Notes: generated by a model from the letters alone, not told the origin. 64,000 nt of DNA from CAZPQK01 sp964588695 (GCA_964588695.1 CAZPQK010000012.1:1-64000), one strand, 5' to 3'; shown: positions 40,108 through 50,693, counted from the stretch's first letter. Translations and numbers: made by a program.

Positions 40108-41413
40108 TAAGACTCTTAAGAATCTTTCCAGGGATATCCACCAGAGTAAAGCTTTCGTTATCCGGAACCAGGTCCCTGCGACGCGTCACAAAGAATGCGT
40201 CATCCCACGTATGCATTCCCTGCAGGCGACGATCGCCGACCGGAACGTCCGAACCAAGGCGCCCCTTCAGGTCGAAACCATTGTGGGGAACCAACAAGAG
40301 GTCCGGGCCCCTGTTTGCATGCGGACCGGAATACACATCGTCGCCGTCAAAAATGTGCCGAATGACTTTCTGGCCATTGTGCTCAAGCTTGTTAAAAACG
40401 GCGCGGATCTCGTCTTTGACCCTTGGCACGTCGGCCTCAGCCACCGATCCCCGCGGAAAGCGGCCACGCTCGTGGATGTAAATACGCGCGGGATCCAACG
40501 CAAACGCAGTGCTCTGTTCGGAGATCTCCATAAGGTCGCGGGCGTCAGGCGACTGCATCTTCAAAAACCCGTGTTGGGTTAGCACCGTATTTATGTAGAC
40601 CTCGTTGTGCGTTTGGCAAAACCCGTGGTCTGACAGCAAGAACAGATTGTCGCGGTCGTCTTCTTTGTCAAAACGCTCCACCACGTGACCGATAAACGCG
40701 TCGACTTCGCGATAATAATTAAGGAACGCTTCGTGCTGAGGGTGCGATTCATCCTCGTAAGCGTCCATCAAAAAGTGGTGAAGGCGATCGGTGCCGGTCA
40801 CGACCACCTGCATCAGATTCCACTTTTCTTCGTCCCACAGCGCATCCATTAACTTTTTGCGGCCTTCCAACTGGCTGCTTAGCTTGGCAAAGAGCTTTTC
40901 CGGATCGTCGCGAACTTCGCCCGCGTCCAGGTCGATTTCGTAGCCCAGGTCCTTTGCGGTCCGCAGGTACTTGGCCGGAAAGATCGACTTGTCCAGATGG
41001 ATCGCGACAAAACCGCTCACCAGCGCGCCGTGTATGGGACGCGCCGGATAGGTCGCTGGCTGGTTGATTACCACACTGCGCATCTTGGCTTCGCCCATCG
41101 TGTCCCAGATCGTCGGACATTTGAGTTCACGAAAACTGGGAAAGCTGGTCTTGTACGTACCCTCATGCAAATCGGTGAAACCAAAAATCCCGTGCTCGCC
41201 CGGGTTCTTACCGGTCATGAATGTCGACCAGCTAACCGACGAGATTTCGGGAAGCGACACCGTCATATCGCGCAAGGTTCCTTCGCCGACAATCCTGCCC
41301 AGATTGGGCATGACGCCAGCGTCGACGAACTTGCGCACCATGCTGCACGGCACGCCATCAAGACCGATCACGCACGCGCGACCTTTTGCTTGTTGATACC
41401 ACTTTAAGGCCAT
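40097..41413 (-). CDS. Cytoplasmic alkaline-phosphatase-superfamily protein
   Basis: 438 residues, no signal or membrane segment. The same superfamily motifs are present: 'CVIGLDGVPCSMV', 'LPEISSVSWSTFMTGKNPGEHGIFGF', 'LLSDHGF'. An AGGA site precedes the ATG by 6 bases. It is shorter than the two downstream relatives and closer in size to archaeal and bacterial phosphodiesterase/nucleotide pyrophosphatases of about 430-460 residues. Since APS kinase is encoded directly in front (51 bases), it may act on a cytoplasmic nucleotide such as PAPS, APS or PAP; that is inference. Confidence 0.85.
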   Translation of the reverse strand: MALKWYQQAKGRACVIGLDGVPCSMVRKFVDAGVMPNLGRIVGEGTLRDMTVSLPEISSVSWSTFMTGKNPGEHGIFGFTDLHEGTYKTSFPSFRELKCPTIWDTMGEAKMRSVVINQPATYPARPIHGALVSGFVAIHLDKSIFPAKYLRTAKDLGYEIDLDAGEVRDDPEKLFAKLSSQLEGRKKLMDALWDEEKWNLMQVVVTGTDRLHHFLMDAYEDESHPQHEAFLNYYREVDAFIGHVVERFDKEDDRDNLFLLSDHGFCQTHNEVYINTVLTQHGFLKMQSPDARDLMEISEQSTAFALDPARIYIHERGRFPRGSVAEADVPRVKDEIRAVFNKLEHNGQKVIRHIFDGDDVYSGPHANRGPDLLLVPHNGFDLKGRLGSDVPVGDRRLQGMHTWDDAFFVTRRRDLVPDNESFTLVDIPGKILKSLNVS

Positions 41414-41464
41414 TGTGTTCCTAACTAGCCAGACTGTCGATACCCGCCGGGACGGGCCGGACTA

Positions 41465-42070
<606 letters not shown>

Positions 42071-42111
42071 GATTCCTCCAAAAAGGTTCGATTAAGTAAC
42101 AGGATAAGGAG

Positions 42112-43491
42112 CTAAATAACGTTGCCGATCATCGCGGCGGGTTTGTCGATGCCAAAGTAATCCAGTATCGACGGAGCAATATCGTAGATTGAAATTTTGT
42201 CGTCGGGCAGGTGCGCCGGCTTGCCCCGGCCATGCCAAACAAAGACACCTTCTTGCGCGTGGTTGGCGTCGTCGGGACCGGTGTTGTTTTCGAACAGATG
42301 AAGCTTGCCGACGCCGACATCGCCGCCGCTTCGCCAATCCAGGTCACCCAGGTACACCACAAAGTCAGGCGGCGTGTTGTTGGTTTCGCGATAAATCTCT
42401 TCGGGAACAAACGCCCGGGTGCCGATGTTCTTGCCCTGGTCGTCGGTGATACCTTCAAGCATCGCCTTTAACTCGGCTTTAAACGCGGGCAGCTCTGCCT
42501 GGGGAACAATGCCGTTGGGCTCGCGGCCTTCGACATTTATAAAGATGCGCGCGTAGTATCCACCGTCGCCCCACACTTTGGTTCCGGACCAGTCGATCAT
42601 GTCGGTAGTCAGCCGGGTAGGCTTGTCGGGATAGGCTTTAAGTTTCAAAAGCCCACGGTCGATTAGCCACTCGTTAATGCAAACAACGCCATGCATCGGT
42701 TTGGCACCATGGTCGGACACCACAATTACCGATGCGTCATCGGGAAGCACAGCCAACGTACGGCCGATCTCCTGGTCCATTTGCAAGTAGTAGTCGTGAA
42801 TTACATTTTCGTACTTGTTGCCGGGTTCATACAGTCGATGGGTTTTGTCGTGGTAGCGCCAGAAGGCGTGATGCAGTCGATCCGGCCCCATCTCCACCAT
42901 CATCGCGAAGTCCCACTCTTCCTGTTGCAACAGGCCGCGAAACGCATTGAAGCGCGCCGCGGTCATACGCTGAATCTGCGCGAGGGTTTCGTCCTTGTTG
43001 TCGTTACGAAAGTCGCGCACATCGATAACGTAGTCACCGCCAGCAAGATCATCCAACCGGTGCTTTATGTCGGCGGGCCAGGTGTACTCCGCCGATTTGT
43101 CCGGCGTTAAGAAACTCGCAACCAGAACGCCGTTAAGCGGCTTCACCGGGAACGTAAGCGGGACCCCCATAACAATGCTGCGCAAACGATTTCGCGAGAG
43201 ATGGTTCCATACCGTTTTGGCAGTTACATACGTGCTGTTGACGGTGAAGAGATCGTCGTAGCCATTGGACGCGCGGTTGCGGAACCCGTAAATCCCCAGT
43301 TGACCGGGATCCTGTGATGTCATCATCGCCATCCAGGCTGGCACCGTGATTGCCGGGATGGTCGACACCATGTTGGCCTGAATGCCGCCATCGAGCAGAC
43401 GACACAGGTTGGGCATCTCGTCGCGCCACGCATCGAAGTACAACTCCGGGGTGACGCAATCGAGACCAATGACACAAAGCTTCTTCTTCAT
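42112..43491 (-). CDS. Cytoplasmic alkaline-phosphatase-superfamily protein
   Basis: 459 residues with no export signal. Motifs: 'CVIGLDCVTPELYF', 'IPAITVPAWMAMMTSQDPGQLGIYGF', 'VVSDHGAKPMHG', and a late 'HGRGKPAHLPDD'. It belongs to the same phosphodiesterase/nucleotide-pyrophosphatase branch as the protein at 40097. In the nucleophile region the usual Ser/Thr next to Trp is replaced (VPAWMAMMT), so the nucleophile must be the Thr before it or the protein may have altered activity. It sits between sat (18 bases) and cysC (41 bases), which ties it to sulfate activation. Confidence 0.83.
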   Translation of the reverse strand: MKKKLCVIGLDCVTPELYFDAWRDEMPNLCRLLDGGIQANMVSTIPAITVPAWMAMMTSQDPGQLGIYGFRNRASNGYDDLFTVNSTYVTAKTVWNHLSRNRLRSIVMGVPLTFPVKPLNGVLVASFLTPDKSAEYTWPADIKHRLDDLAGGDYVIDVRDFRNDNKDETLAQIQRMTAARFNAFRGLLQQEEWDFAMMVEMGPDRLHHAFWRYHDKTHRLYEPGNKYENVIHDYYLQMDQEIGRTLAVLPDDASVIVVSDHGAKPMHGVVCINEWLIDRGLLKLKAYPDKPTRLTTDMIDWSGTKVWGDGGYYARIFINVEGREPNGIVPQAELPAFKAELKAMLEGITDDQGKNIGTRAFVPEEIYRETNNTPPDFVVYLGDLDWRSGGDVGVGKLHLFENNTGPDDANHAQEGVFVWHGRGKPAHLPDDKISIYDIAPSILDYFGIDKPAAMIGNVI

Positions 43492-43509
43492 CGCGTTAAC
43501 GAGCCGACT

Positions 43510-44661
43510 CTAAGACCGGTAGGCCTTTTGCAGAATGTCCGACACTTCGCGGCGGGTGAACTCTTCTGGAAGGTCTTTGCCTTCGGTAAGCATTTCGCGC
43601 ACCTTAGTGCCGCTCAAGAAAACACGTTCGTCGCCATCCTTCGGCGGCGCGGTTTTGTCGCTGGCCATACCTTTTGCCTTGTGCGAGTAAAAGGCATGCT
43701 CAAACTTAAGCGGCGTAATTGCAATCTCGCCAGATTTGAACGTGTCGAAGATTTCCTGCGCGTCGTACGTGCCGTAATAGTTACCCACGCCGGCATGGTC
43801 CCGACCGACAATGAAATGGGTACAGCCGTAGTTTTGCCGCAGGATCGCGTGAAAGATCGCCTCTTTGGGACCGGCGTAGCGCATCGCTGCGGGAAACGTC
43901 GTCAACGCGGTGCGCTCGGGGTTGAAGTAGCCGTTAAGCAGCGTCTCATAGCACTCCCAACGCACGGCGGCGGGAACGTCGTCGGACTTGGTCTCGCCCA
44001 TAATGGGATGCACCAGCAACCCATCGACAATTTCAAGCGCACACTTCAAAAGGTATTCGTGTGCGCGGTGGATGGGGTTACGGGTTTGAAACGCGCAGAC
44101 CGAGCCCCAACCTTTTGACTCAAACATGGCGCGAGTTTCGGCAGGGGACTTGTGGTGAGCTTCGAACGGCGCCTGCGACGGCAGATCGCAAATCGTAATT
44201 TTGCCGCCGGCGTATACATTGGAAATGGTGCCCAAGTACTGGACGCCGGGGTGGGCGTCGTCGGTGGTACCTAGCGCCTTCTGGGCTTCGTCGGCGTGGT
44301 CGACGGTGTAAACGTCTTCGACATCGATAATACCCAGGGTGACACCCTTGTCGGACTTAAGCGCAGCGGTAAACGGGGCGCTCATCCCTTGCAGCTCGGC
44401 GGTCTTTAGCGACAACGTAACCGGAAGTGACCAGACCTCACCGGTGGGAAGGTGCATGGAGTCCAGCGTTCCCCGGTATTGTGCAGAGGTCATGAATCCC
44501 TCCAGCGGGCTCATGGCGCCATTGGCGATCAGGAGCACATCGGAGCTTTCGCGGTTGTTGAGTTCTATTACCGGCATGTCACCGGCACGGGTGCGAAGTG
44601 CGTCGGCGTCGGCGCCTGTGACCATTCGCGAGATAAGCTTGCCGCCGTGAGGAGCGATCAT
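43510..44661 (-). CDS. sat: Sulfate adenylyltransferase (ATP sulfurylase)
   Basis: 383 residues, the length of the monofunctional bacterial and archaeal Sat/MET3-type enzyme. The signature motifs are QTRNPIHRAHE near 190 and GRDHAGVGNYYG near 285. It makes APS from ATP and sulfate. With APS kinase in the same operon and no APS reductase in the window, the product is probably PAPS for sulfation rather than sulfite for cysteine. A GGAGG site lies about 10 bases before the ATG. The small ribbon-helix-helix-like gene is 47 bases upstream. Confidence 0.96.
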   Translation of the reverse strand: MIAPHGGKLISRMVTGADADALRTRAGDMPVIELNNRESSDVLLIANGAMSPLEGFMTSAQYRGTLDSMHLPTGEVWSLPVTLSLKTAELQGMSAPFTAALKSDKGVTLGIIDVEDVYTVDHADEAQKALGTTDDAHPGVQYLGTISNVYAGGKITICDLPSQAPFEAHHKSPAETRAMFESKGWGSVCAFQTRNPIHRAHEYLLKCALEIVDGLLVHPIMGETKSDDVPAAVRWECYETLLNGYFNPERTALTTFPAAMRYAGPKEAIFHAILRQNYGCTHFIVGRDHAGVGNYYGTYDAQEIFDTFKSGEIAITPLKFEHAFYSHKAKGMASDKTAPPKDGDERVFLSGTKVREMLTEGKDLPEEFTRREVSDILQKAYRS

Positions 44662-44708
44662 GATATTGATGCCTCCAAAGAGATGAGATCTATAACGTAT
44701 TGGAATTA

Positions 44709-44933
44709 TTACAGGTAACCGAGGTTCTTCAGCTTCTGCTTTAACTGTTGAAGTTCCTCGGGCGAGAAGTGCTCGCGATCGTCGCCGGTTGACTCGCTGA
44801 TGACGTCGCGTAAGACGTACACGATGAAATCCGTAGGCGAGTTGAAACCAGAGCCCTCGGTGAGCTGCTGAATCTTGGCGTACAGCGGCCGGGGAATCTT
44901 GATCGTGACCTTGCTATTCGTTTTTTCGGTCAT
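44709..44933 (-). CDS. Small ribbon-helix-helix-like protein with LGYL tail
   Basis: 74 residues. 'KVTIKIPRPLYAKIQQL' followed by 'SPTDFIVYVLRDVI' is a typical ribbon-helix-helix (CopG/MetJ-type) pattern, so it may bind DNA as a dimer and regulate the operon it heads. The end, EELQQLKQKLKNLGYL, resembles the tails of the APS kinase and the small protein at 35772. A GGAG site lies 8 bases before the ATG. The 131 bases in front (44934-45064) separate it from the surface-protein gene and should contain the operon promoter. Confidence 0.75.
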   Translation of the reverse strand: MTEKTNSKVTIKIPRPLYAKIQQLTEGSGFNSPTDFIVYVLRDVISESTGDDREHFSPEELQQLKQKLKNLGYL

Positions 44934-45064
44934 TTGAACACTCCAATTGTAGCCTTAGTTGGGCTACGATTAGAGTATTATAAGGGTGTTGGGGATAACT
45001 CTTCAACCCCAAACTTTCGCTTGGATAGGCCGATCAGTCGTCCCCGTCGCGAGTCCCGGGTCGT

Positions 45065-48000
45065 TTACTTCAGAAGCAACATTTTGCGGGTCAGCGCGCG
45101 ATCCTCGGTGACCAGACGGTAGAAGTACACGCCGCTGGCTACGGGCTGCCCCGAGTGGTTGCGTCCCGACCAGCCCACACTTGTGGTTCCCGCCGGCTGG
45201 ACCGAGTCGACAAGCGTTGCGATCCGGCGGCCGGCCACGTCGTAGACGGAAAGCGTCACCTGACCGGCGCGGGGAAGCGAGTAGGTTATCGTCGTCGTCG
45301 GGTTAAATGGATTGGGAACGTTTTGCTGTAGGGCAAGCACTTTGGGTAGTGCGTCGGTGGCGGTGGCGGTTCCGCCGACAATCGTCACCAAGCGGGCACC
45401 GTTCGCGGTAGTAGTCACACCGGGGACTGTCGCGCTTACCGTGAGGGTACCGTTGTTCCACGGCGAGAGCGCGTAACCACCGCTACCAACCGTCAGTGGG
45501 GTTTCGAACTGTGCTTCGTTGATCGTAAAGTTCTGTGAAGGGCCGATCTGGTTGCCAAGGACGATTGACGCCAGAGACGGATCCGAGCTATCGACCGTAA
45601 GCGTTCGGGCGCCGTTGCCGCCCCGAAGGCCCTGGCCCTCGACGATACCGCTGCTATCGGCGTTCACGGCGCCAATTCTAACCACAAACTCATCGTCTGC
45701 CGCGGTCGCATCGACTGTGTCGGCCAGGGCAAAAATCTCAACGCCCGCCGCGACAATATCAACGTCTTGTTGTGCCGATGCAAAACTGGCAGCAGTCGCG
45801 GTGACCGATACACTTACATCCGTCGAGTCAAGCGCCTGCAAATAAAACAGGGCCTCGGTTTCTCCGTTCGCGAGCGGAATGTTCACCGACGAGCCGCCCG
45901 TCACCAGTGCGTTTGTGGAGATCAGTGCGAAGGATGGATCGTCGACAGCGATGGTGACCGTCGTTCCTCCGTGATTGGGCTCGCCCAGTTCCGCCGAAGC
46001 GGCGGACGATTGCAGCCCGCTACCCAAACGCGCGGTCAGGCCGTTAAGGAAAATGTTCTGATTGCTGACGTCGACGTTCACCTGGCCGTCGCCAGTAAGA
46101 ATAAACCCCGGGATGGTCGAAGTGACCAACGTTTGCCCGGACGACAGCCCAACAAATCCAAGTCCGCCAGTAGCAATTGAAGTGGGGGTATTGTCTTCGC
46201 CCGAAGGAATGGGCAGCGATATGGTGTCGTTATCGCCGCCGGTGGTGGTGAACTCGCCAACTACGCCGTTCGAACTTACAAATTCCACGATCAGCGCTGG
46301 CGCACCGGCTCGGCGTTCCTGCAGCAATTGCACGGTTGAGTTATCGTTGTTCGGCAAGCCGACGCGGGCGTAAAAGTCGTCCGGGGGATCGACAACATCG
46401 CGGCTGGAGTTCAGGCCACGAATCTCTACACCGGGTTGAACAATCTCGGCGCTATCGACCGAGGTCACAAACCCAGGTGCGGTTGCGACAACGTTGAATC
46501 CACTCACAGCACCATCAATACCCTGGACATAGAACGGAGCCTGGGTGCTGCCATTGGCAACAAACACGTCGATAAAGGTGCTGCCACCGGTGGCCCCATC
46601 AGGGGCAATGAGCGCAACACCCGGGCTGTCGCTTTCGATGCGAACCGTGACGCCACCGTGTGCCGATGCGCTTAGTGTCGCGTTGTAAGCCCCCTCTTGT
46701 AGACCCGCCCCGATTCTTCCCACGTTGGAGAGTGATATTGTTGGCGCATTGACCGTCACCGTTCTTGTTGCCTGTGGCTGCGAGATGTATCCCGGAGAAG
46801 AAGCAAAGACATTGGTAGACCCCACCGACAATCCATCAAATGCGATGCCGCCGGTGGCCACTGTGCTCGCGCTAAACGATTCACCGCTACTTATGAAAAC
46901 GTCCAACACGTCTCCGGTATCGGCCAGGGTTAGCAATGTGCCAACGGATGGTGCGTCAACCGAGAGGGTAATCGGTAGTGGCGGCGCCCCTGCGCGCACA
47001 TCCTGCGAAAAGAAGTTCGCGGCGTTGGCGGTTCCAACCCGAACTCGAAACTCATCTGGAGGATCGATGGTATCGATAGATCCGGCCAGGTCGGTATGAA
47101 TTCGAACGGACGGCTGGATAAGATCCTCTTCGAACATGCCCACCGAAAAGCCCGGCGCTGTGGCGGTGACCAAAATAACGCCGGTCGTATCTTCTTTTCC
47201 TTGCAACCAAAACTCGGCATCCGTCGATCCGTTGGGGACGAACACGTCGATAAACTTACCGCCGACCACAGCAGGGTTGCCCGAGATCAGAGCGAGGTTT
47301 GTGTCGGCCACTTCAAGGTGTACGGTAACCCCGCCGTGCTGTGCGGCACTAAGCACCGCATCGTAGGCAAACACGTTTTGCAATCCCGCGCCTATCCCCA
47401 CGCCACTGGCACCGGTGAAGGTAATACCCGGTTCGGTAACAACGACATCGACGAACGCGTTAGAGACTGGAAGGAACCCCGGACGCGTTGCGGTGACTTG
47501 CGTAGTACCCGCTGCCACCGGTGAGAACGCGACGCCACCGCTAGTGACGGTGGGTTCAGTCGCAGATTCACCGGGCAGAACGGTCACAAGTACGGAATCG
47601 TTGGTTTCGACTGTGGTCGTTAATAAACCCACCGCACCATTCGAACTCGTGGCTATAAAATCGATACCCGGACCACCACCCCGCGCCTGTTGCACCGGGT
47701 TGATAACGGTAAATGTCCCGCTTGGTAGGCCAACGGTTAAGGTGAACGGGTCGTCGGGGTCGAGTGTGTCGATGTTGTTGGAAAGGTTGCTAACGCGAAA
47801 GTACGGCGTCATCACGGTCACACTACTGATGGCGGGATCAAATCCGGGCGAGCTTGCCGACAACGTTACCGTACCGGTGGTGTCTTCAAGGCCCTGGACG
47901 TAGAACACGGCGTCGGTTTGGCCGTTGGGCACAAAGATGTCGAGTGTGGCCGAGCCGGCGTCGTAGCGGCCGGGTGAAACGAGCGCCAAAGCGCTGTCTG

Positions 48001-48892
48001 CTGAAACAATCGTGACAATAACTCCGCCGTGATCGTTGCCGTTGAGGCGCGCGCGTCGGCTGGCAACCTGCAACCCGGCGCCGACATCTTCGGGAAGGTT
48101 GGTAAACGAAATCGACGCGGCGTTAATATTTACCGTGTAGGGAATTGAACTCACGACGGAAAACCCAGGTATTGACGCCGTAACCTGAGTGGAACCCGCA
48201 GCAATTCCATTAATAGCCACACCGCCGTTGGCAACGCTGGTAGGGGATGTGCTCTCGCCGGGCGCAATGGCAACACTCACGACCTGGCCGGTTAGCGCCG
48301 TCGTAATCAACTCAGCAGCGGCGGGATTGGTGTGGCTTACCGTAGCGGTCAGGCCGGGGCCCCCAACCCGCACTTTCTGTAATGTGCTTAACCCGGTTTG
48401 ATTGGAGTTGGGCAGCCCAACGTCAACGCGAAAGTTGTTATCGGGATCGGGAACGTCAATCGTGTTTAGGATTGCCGAGAAGCGAAGCCAGGGCGTGACG
48501 ATATCGGTGTCGTCAACGCCGTCGGGGAACCCCGGCGCCGACGCGGTGATAGTTACCACACCGGTGGTATCTTCGAGCGCCTGGATGTAAAAGGTGGCGT
48601 CGGTGGACCCATTGGGGACGAAAATATCAATGAACTCGCTACCAGGCGTGAGGTCGTCGTCGGTTACAAACGCGAGATTGGTGTCGGCGCTTTCGATGCG
48701 AACGGTAATGCCACCGTGTTGACTGTCGCTTAGTCGGGCCCTGATTTGTCGGGATTGCAGCCCCGAACCGATCTCATCTTCGAAGCTAATATAGCTGATA
48801 GATTGCGACCATGACGGCGCCGCGCTCATCAGAAACACTCCGCACAGCAGCATAAGTCGCACGAACTGGATACTTTGATGACGAGTCAGCAT
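45065..48892 (-). CDS. Large surface protein with five Ig-like repeats and sorting domain
   Basis: 1275 residues. After a signal peptide (about 1-29) come five units of ~230 residues, each starting with a 'G(S/A)GLQ' turn (near residues 40, 270, 500, 728 and 957). Each holds an 'HGG.TV.I…D…LAL(I/V)' strand pair, a 'G.(F/T)IDIFVPNG.T.A.FY.QG' motif, and a second beta domain. They are likely paired Ig-like or Big-type domains that form a rod. The C-terminus (about 1190-1275) is the FlgD-Ig-like/type A sorting domain with NPFNP and GVYFYRL. An adhesin or structural surface role is inferred. It lies just upstream of the PAPS/phosphatase operon on the same strand and could be a target of its modification. 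Confidence 0.8.
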   Translation of the reverse strand: MLTRHQSIQFVRLMLLCGVFLMSAAPSWSQSISYISFEDEIGSGLQSRQIRARLSDSQHGGITVRIESADTNLAFVTDDDLTPGSEFIDIFVPNGSTDATFYIQALEDTTGVVTITASAPGFPDGVDDTDIVTPWLRFSAILNTIDVPDPDNNFRVDVGLPNSNQTGLSTLQKVRVGGPGLTATVSHTNPAAAELITTALTGQVVSVAIAPGESTSPTSVANGGVAINGIAAGSTQVTASIPGFSVVSSIPYTVNINAASISFTNLPEDVGAGLQVASRRARLNGNDHGGVIVTIVSADSALALVSPGRYDAGSATLDIFVPNGQTDAVFYVQGLEDTTGTVTLSASSPGFDPAISSVTVMTPYFRVSNLSNNIDTLDPDDPFTLTVGLPSGTFTVINPVQQARGGGPGIDFIATSSNGAVGLLTTTVETNDSVLVTVLPGESATEPTVTSGGVAFSPVAAGTTQVTATRPGFLPVSNAFVDVVVTEPGITFTGASGVGIGAGLQNVFAYDAVLSAAQHGGVTVHLEVADTNLALISGNPAVVGGKFIDVFVPNGSTDAEFWLQGKEDTTGVILVTATAPGFSVGMFEEDLIQPSVRIHTDLAGSIDTIDPPDEFRVRVGTANAANFFSQDVRAGAPPLPITLSVDAPSVGTLLTLADTGDVLDVFISSGESFSASTVATGGIAFDGLSVGSTNVFASSPGYISQPQATRTVTVNAPTISLSNVGRIGAGLQEGAYNATLSASAHGGVTVRIESDSPGVALIAPDGATGGSTFIDVFVANGSTQAPFYVQGIDGAVSGFNVVATAPGFVTSVDSAEIVQPGVEIRGLNSSRDVVDPPDDFYARVGLPNNDNSTVQLLQERRAGAPALIVEFVSSNGVVGEFTTTGGDNDTISLPIPSGEDNTPTSIATGGLGFVGLSSGQTLVTSTIPGFILTGDGQVNVDVSNQNIFLNGLTARLGSGLQSSAASAELGEPNHGGTTVTIAVDDPSFALISTNALVTGGSSVNIPLANGETEALFYLQALDSTDVSVSVTATAASFASAQQDVDIVAAGVEIFALADTVDATAADDEFVVRIGAVNADSSGIVEGQGLRGGNGARTLTVDSSDPSLASIVLGNQIGPSQNFTINEAQFETPLTVGSGGYALSPWNNGTLTVSATVPGVTTTANGARLVTIVGGTATATDALPKVLALQQNVPNPFNPTTTITYSLPRAGQVTLSVYDVAGRRIATLVDSVQPAGTTSVGWSGRNHSGQPVASGVYFYRLVTEDRALTRKMLLLK

Positions 48893-49016
48893 GTGAGCCT
48901 TTCGAGAACGAAGGTTTGCTAAGTGGTGGTGGCCAGCGATAGTCGTAGGTGTTAATTATAGCACGATCCGCAAAATGAGGCGCCCTTGCAGGAGTTTTAA
49001 GAAAAGGAAATGTTCC

Positions 49017-49913
49017 GTGAGATTTCTTGTAATTGCCACGCTGTGTATTCTGGGGTCTGCAGGTTGCGGTCGGAGCTATGAAGGCCCGACCTATCTAGGA
49101 CAGTCTGCGCCAGGCCTTACCCCCGAAGTGTTTGCTCCCGGTGTTATTTCCCGGCCAGGGCTGTACGAGTACGGATCGGTATGGTCGGCAAACGGGAGAG
49201 AATTCTTTTTTGGTGTAAACGTTGGCGACCGCGCGGAAATTCGAACGGTTCGATGGACGGGCGAAGCGTGGACCAACGAAACCGTGGTGATTAGTCACGA
49301 AAGATACACCTTTGGAGATCCGTTTCTTTCTCCCGACGAACAGCGTTTGTTCTTTATTTCCGATCGACCGATGGATGCGCTCGTCGGGCCACCGAAAGAC
49401 TATGACATATGGTATGTCGAACGCCAACAATCGGGTTGGAGCGACCCAGTAAACGTCGGAAGTCCGATTAACTCTGCGGCAGATGAGTACTACATTTCGT
49501 TTTCAACAAAGGGCCGTCTATACTTTGCTTCGAACGTAAACAACACCGACAATTCCGGTAACTTTGACATCTACCACGCAGACCCCCACGACAATGGATA
49601 CACTGCTCTAACGCGCTTGCCCGGTAGAGCAAACACCGGCGCCTACGAAGCAGATGCGTTTGTCGCGCCCGACGAGTCATATCTCGTTTTTGGTTCCACG
49701 CGCCGTTCCGGACTTGGGCGCGGAGATCTTTACATTAGCTTTCGCGAAGGCGACGGAACGTGGGGTGCGGCGATTAGTCTGGGTGACGAAATCAACACCA
49801 GCGGTCATGAGTTGTGTCCGTTCGTAACCGCAGACGGTCGATTCTTTTTCTACACGAGTTCGGAAGACATCTACTGGGTAGACGCCGCGATTCTGGAACA
49901 GTTCAGGCCCTAG
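49017..49913 (+). CDS. Lipoprotein with TolB-like PD40 repeats
   Basis: 298 residues from GTG at 49017 (an AAAAGGA site in front; an ATG at 48975 would add 14 basic residues before the signal). Lipobox LGSAGC, Cys17. The rest is built of PD40/WD40-like beta-propeller blades such as 'FGDPFLSPDEQRLFFISDRP', 'EYYISFSTKGRLYFASN' and 'ELCPFVTADGRFFFYTS'. Such proteins bind partners or peptides in the periplasm; the partner is unknown. Divergent from the surface-protein gene, and converging on the glycosyltransferase gene 14 bases away. Confidence 0.8.
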   Translation: MRFLVIATLCILGSAGCGRSYEGPTYLGQSAPGLTPEVFAPGVISRPGLYEYGSVWSANGREFFFGVNVGDRAEIRTVRWTGEAWTNETVVISHERYTFGDPFLSPDEQRLFFISDRPMDALVGPPKDYDIWYVERQQSGWSDPVNVGSPINSAADEYYISFSTKGRLYFASNVNNTDNSGNFDIYHADPHDNGYTALTRLPGRANTGAYEADAFVAPDESYLVFGSTRRSGLGRGDLYISFREGDGTWGAAISLGDEINTSGHELCPFVTADGRFFFYTSSEDIYWVDAAILEQFRP

Positions 49914-49927
49914 GAGGGTTTTAAGGC

Positions 49928-50683
49928 TCACTCTGGAAGCGGAGCTGTGCCGACGCGACGCTTGATCCGCGCCATCAACGACGCCAGAGACACCTTAAAA
50001 AGGTAGTAAACCGACCGCGCCCAGGTAATCGACGATTCGCCACCCTGCCGTTCCCGCATGACGACTGGGATCTCGCGGATGCGGTAGCCGCTACGCGCCA
50101 GAAGGGTAATGGCTTCGACTTCCGGGTAGTCGCTTGGATAGTGTTCGGCCAGAAAGGCGATCGTTCGCCGGTTGTACGCACGGAATCCAGAAGTCGTGTC
50201 GGTAATGTGTACGCCGCTGGCAAGAAAGCTTAAACGCTCAAACCCACGAATCGCGACGCGGCGAATAGCTTCGCTTTGATACCCCTCGTTTTCGATAAAG
50301 CGGCTTCCGATTACCGCGTCCGCTTCGCCGGCGCGCAATGGAGCAATCAAATCTTTAACCGCGTTGGCAGGATGCTGTCCGTCGCCATCAAACTGAAACG
50401 CGAACTCGTAGCCGGCCCGCTCTGCAAGCCGGAATCCCGTTTGCACAGCGCCACCAATACCAAGGTTCATAGGCAGACGCACGACGGTCGCGCCCGCCGC
50501 TCGGGCGCACGCCGAGGTGTCGTCGTCCGAGTGATCGTCGACTACCAGAACGTCGACGCCGTCGGCATTTTCAAGCAGATCGCGTACGGTTCCGGCAATA
50601 GCCTCAGCTTCGTTGAAAGCAGGGACAATGGCCAGTGCGTCGTGGCGTCGGGTGTGGGGGTAATTCCAGCGGAGATGGGGCAT
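49928..50683 (-). CDS. Family 2 glycosyltransferase, polyprenyl-phosphate (DPM1-like) type
   Basis: 251 residues, soluble or peripheral. It has the GT-A features of the DPM1/GtrB group: 'ALAIVPAFNEAEAI', 'VLVVDDHSDD', the metal-binding D-G-D-G-Q-H (about residue 98), and 'DTTSGFRAYNRR' near 162. It would move a sugar from a nucleotide donor to a polyprenyl phosphate or another lipid acceptor. No C-terminal membrane helices are present. The DUF2304 gene is 10 bases in front, a pairing common in lipid-linked sugar clusters. Confidence 0.87.
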   Translation of the reverse strand: MPHLRWNYPHTRRHDALAIVPAFNEAEAIAGTVRDLLENADGVDVLVVDDHSDDDTSACARAAGATVVRLPMNLGIGGAVQTGFRLAERAGYEFAFQFDGDGQHPANAVKDLIAPLRAGEADAVIGSRFIENEGYQSEAIRRVAIRGFERLSFLASGVHITDTTSGFRAYNRRTIAFLAEHYPSDYPEVEAITLLARSGYRIREIPVVMRERQGGESSITWARSVYYLFKVSLASLMARIKRRVGTAPLPE

Positions 50684-50693
50684 CGCGAATTAG

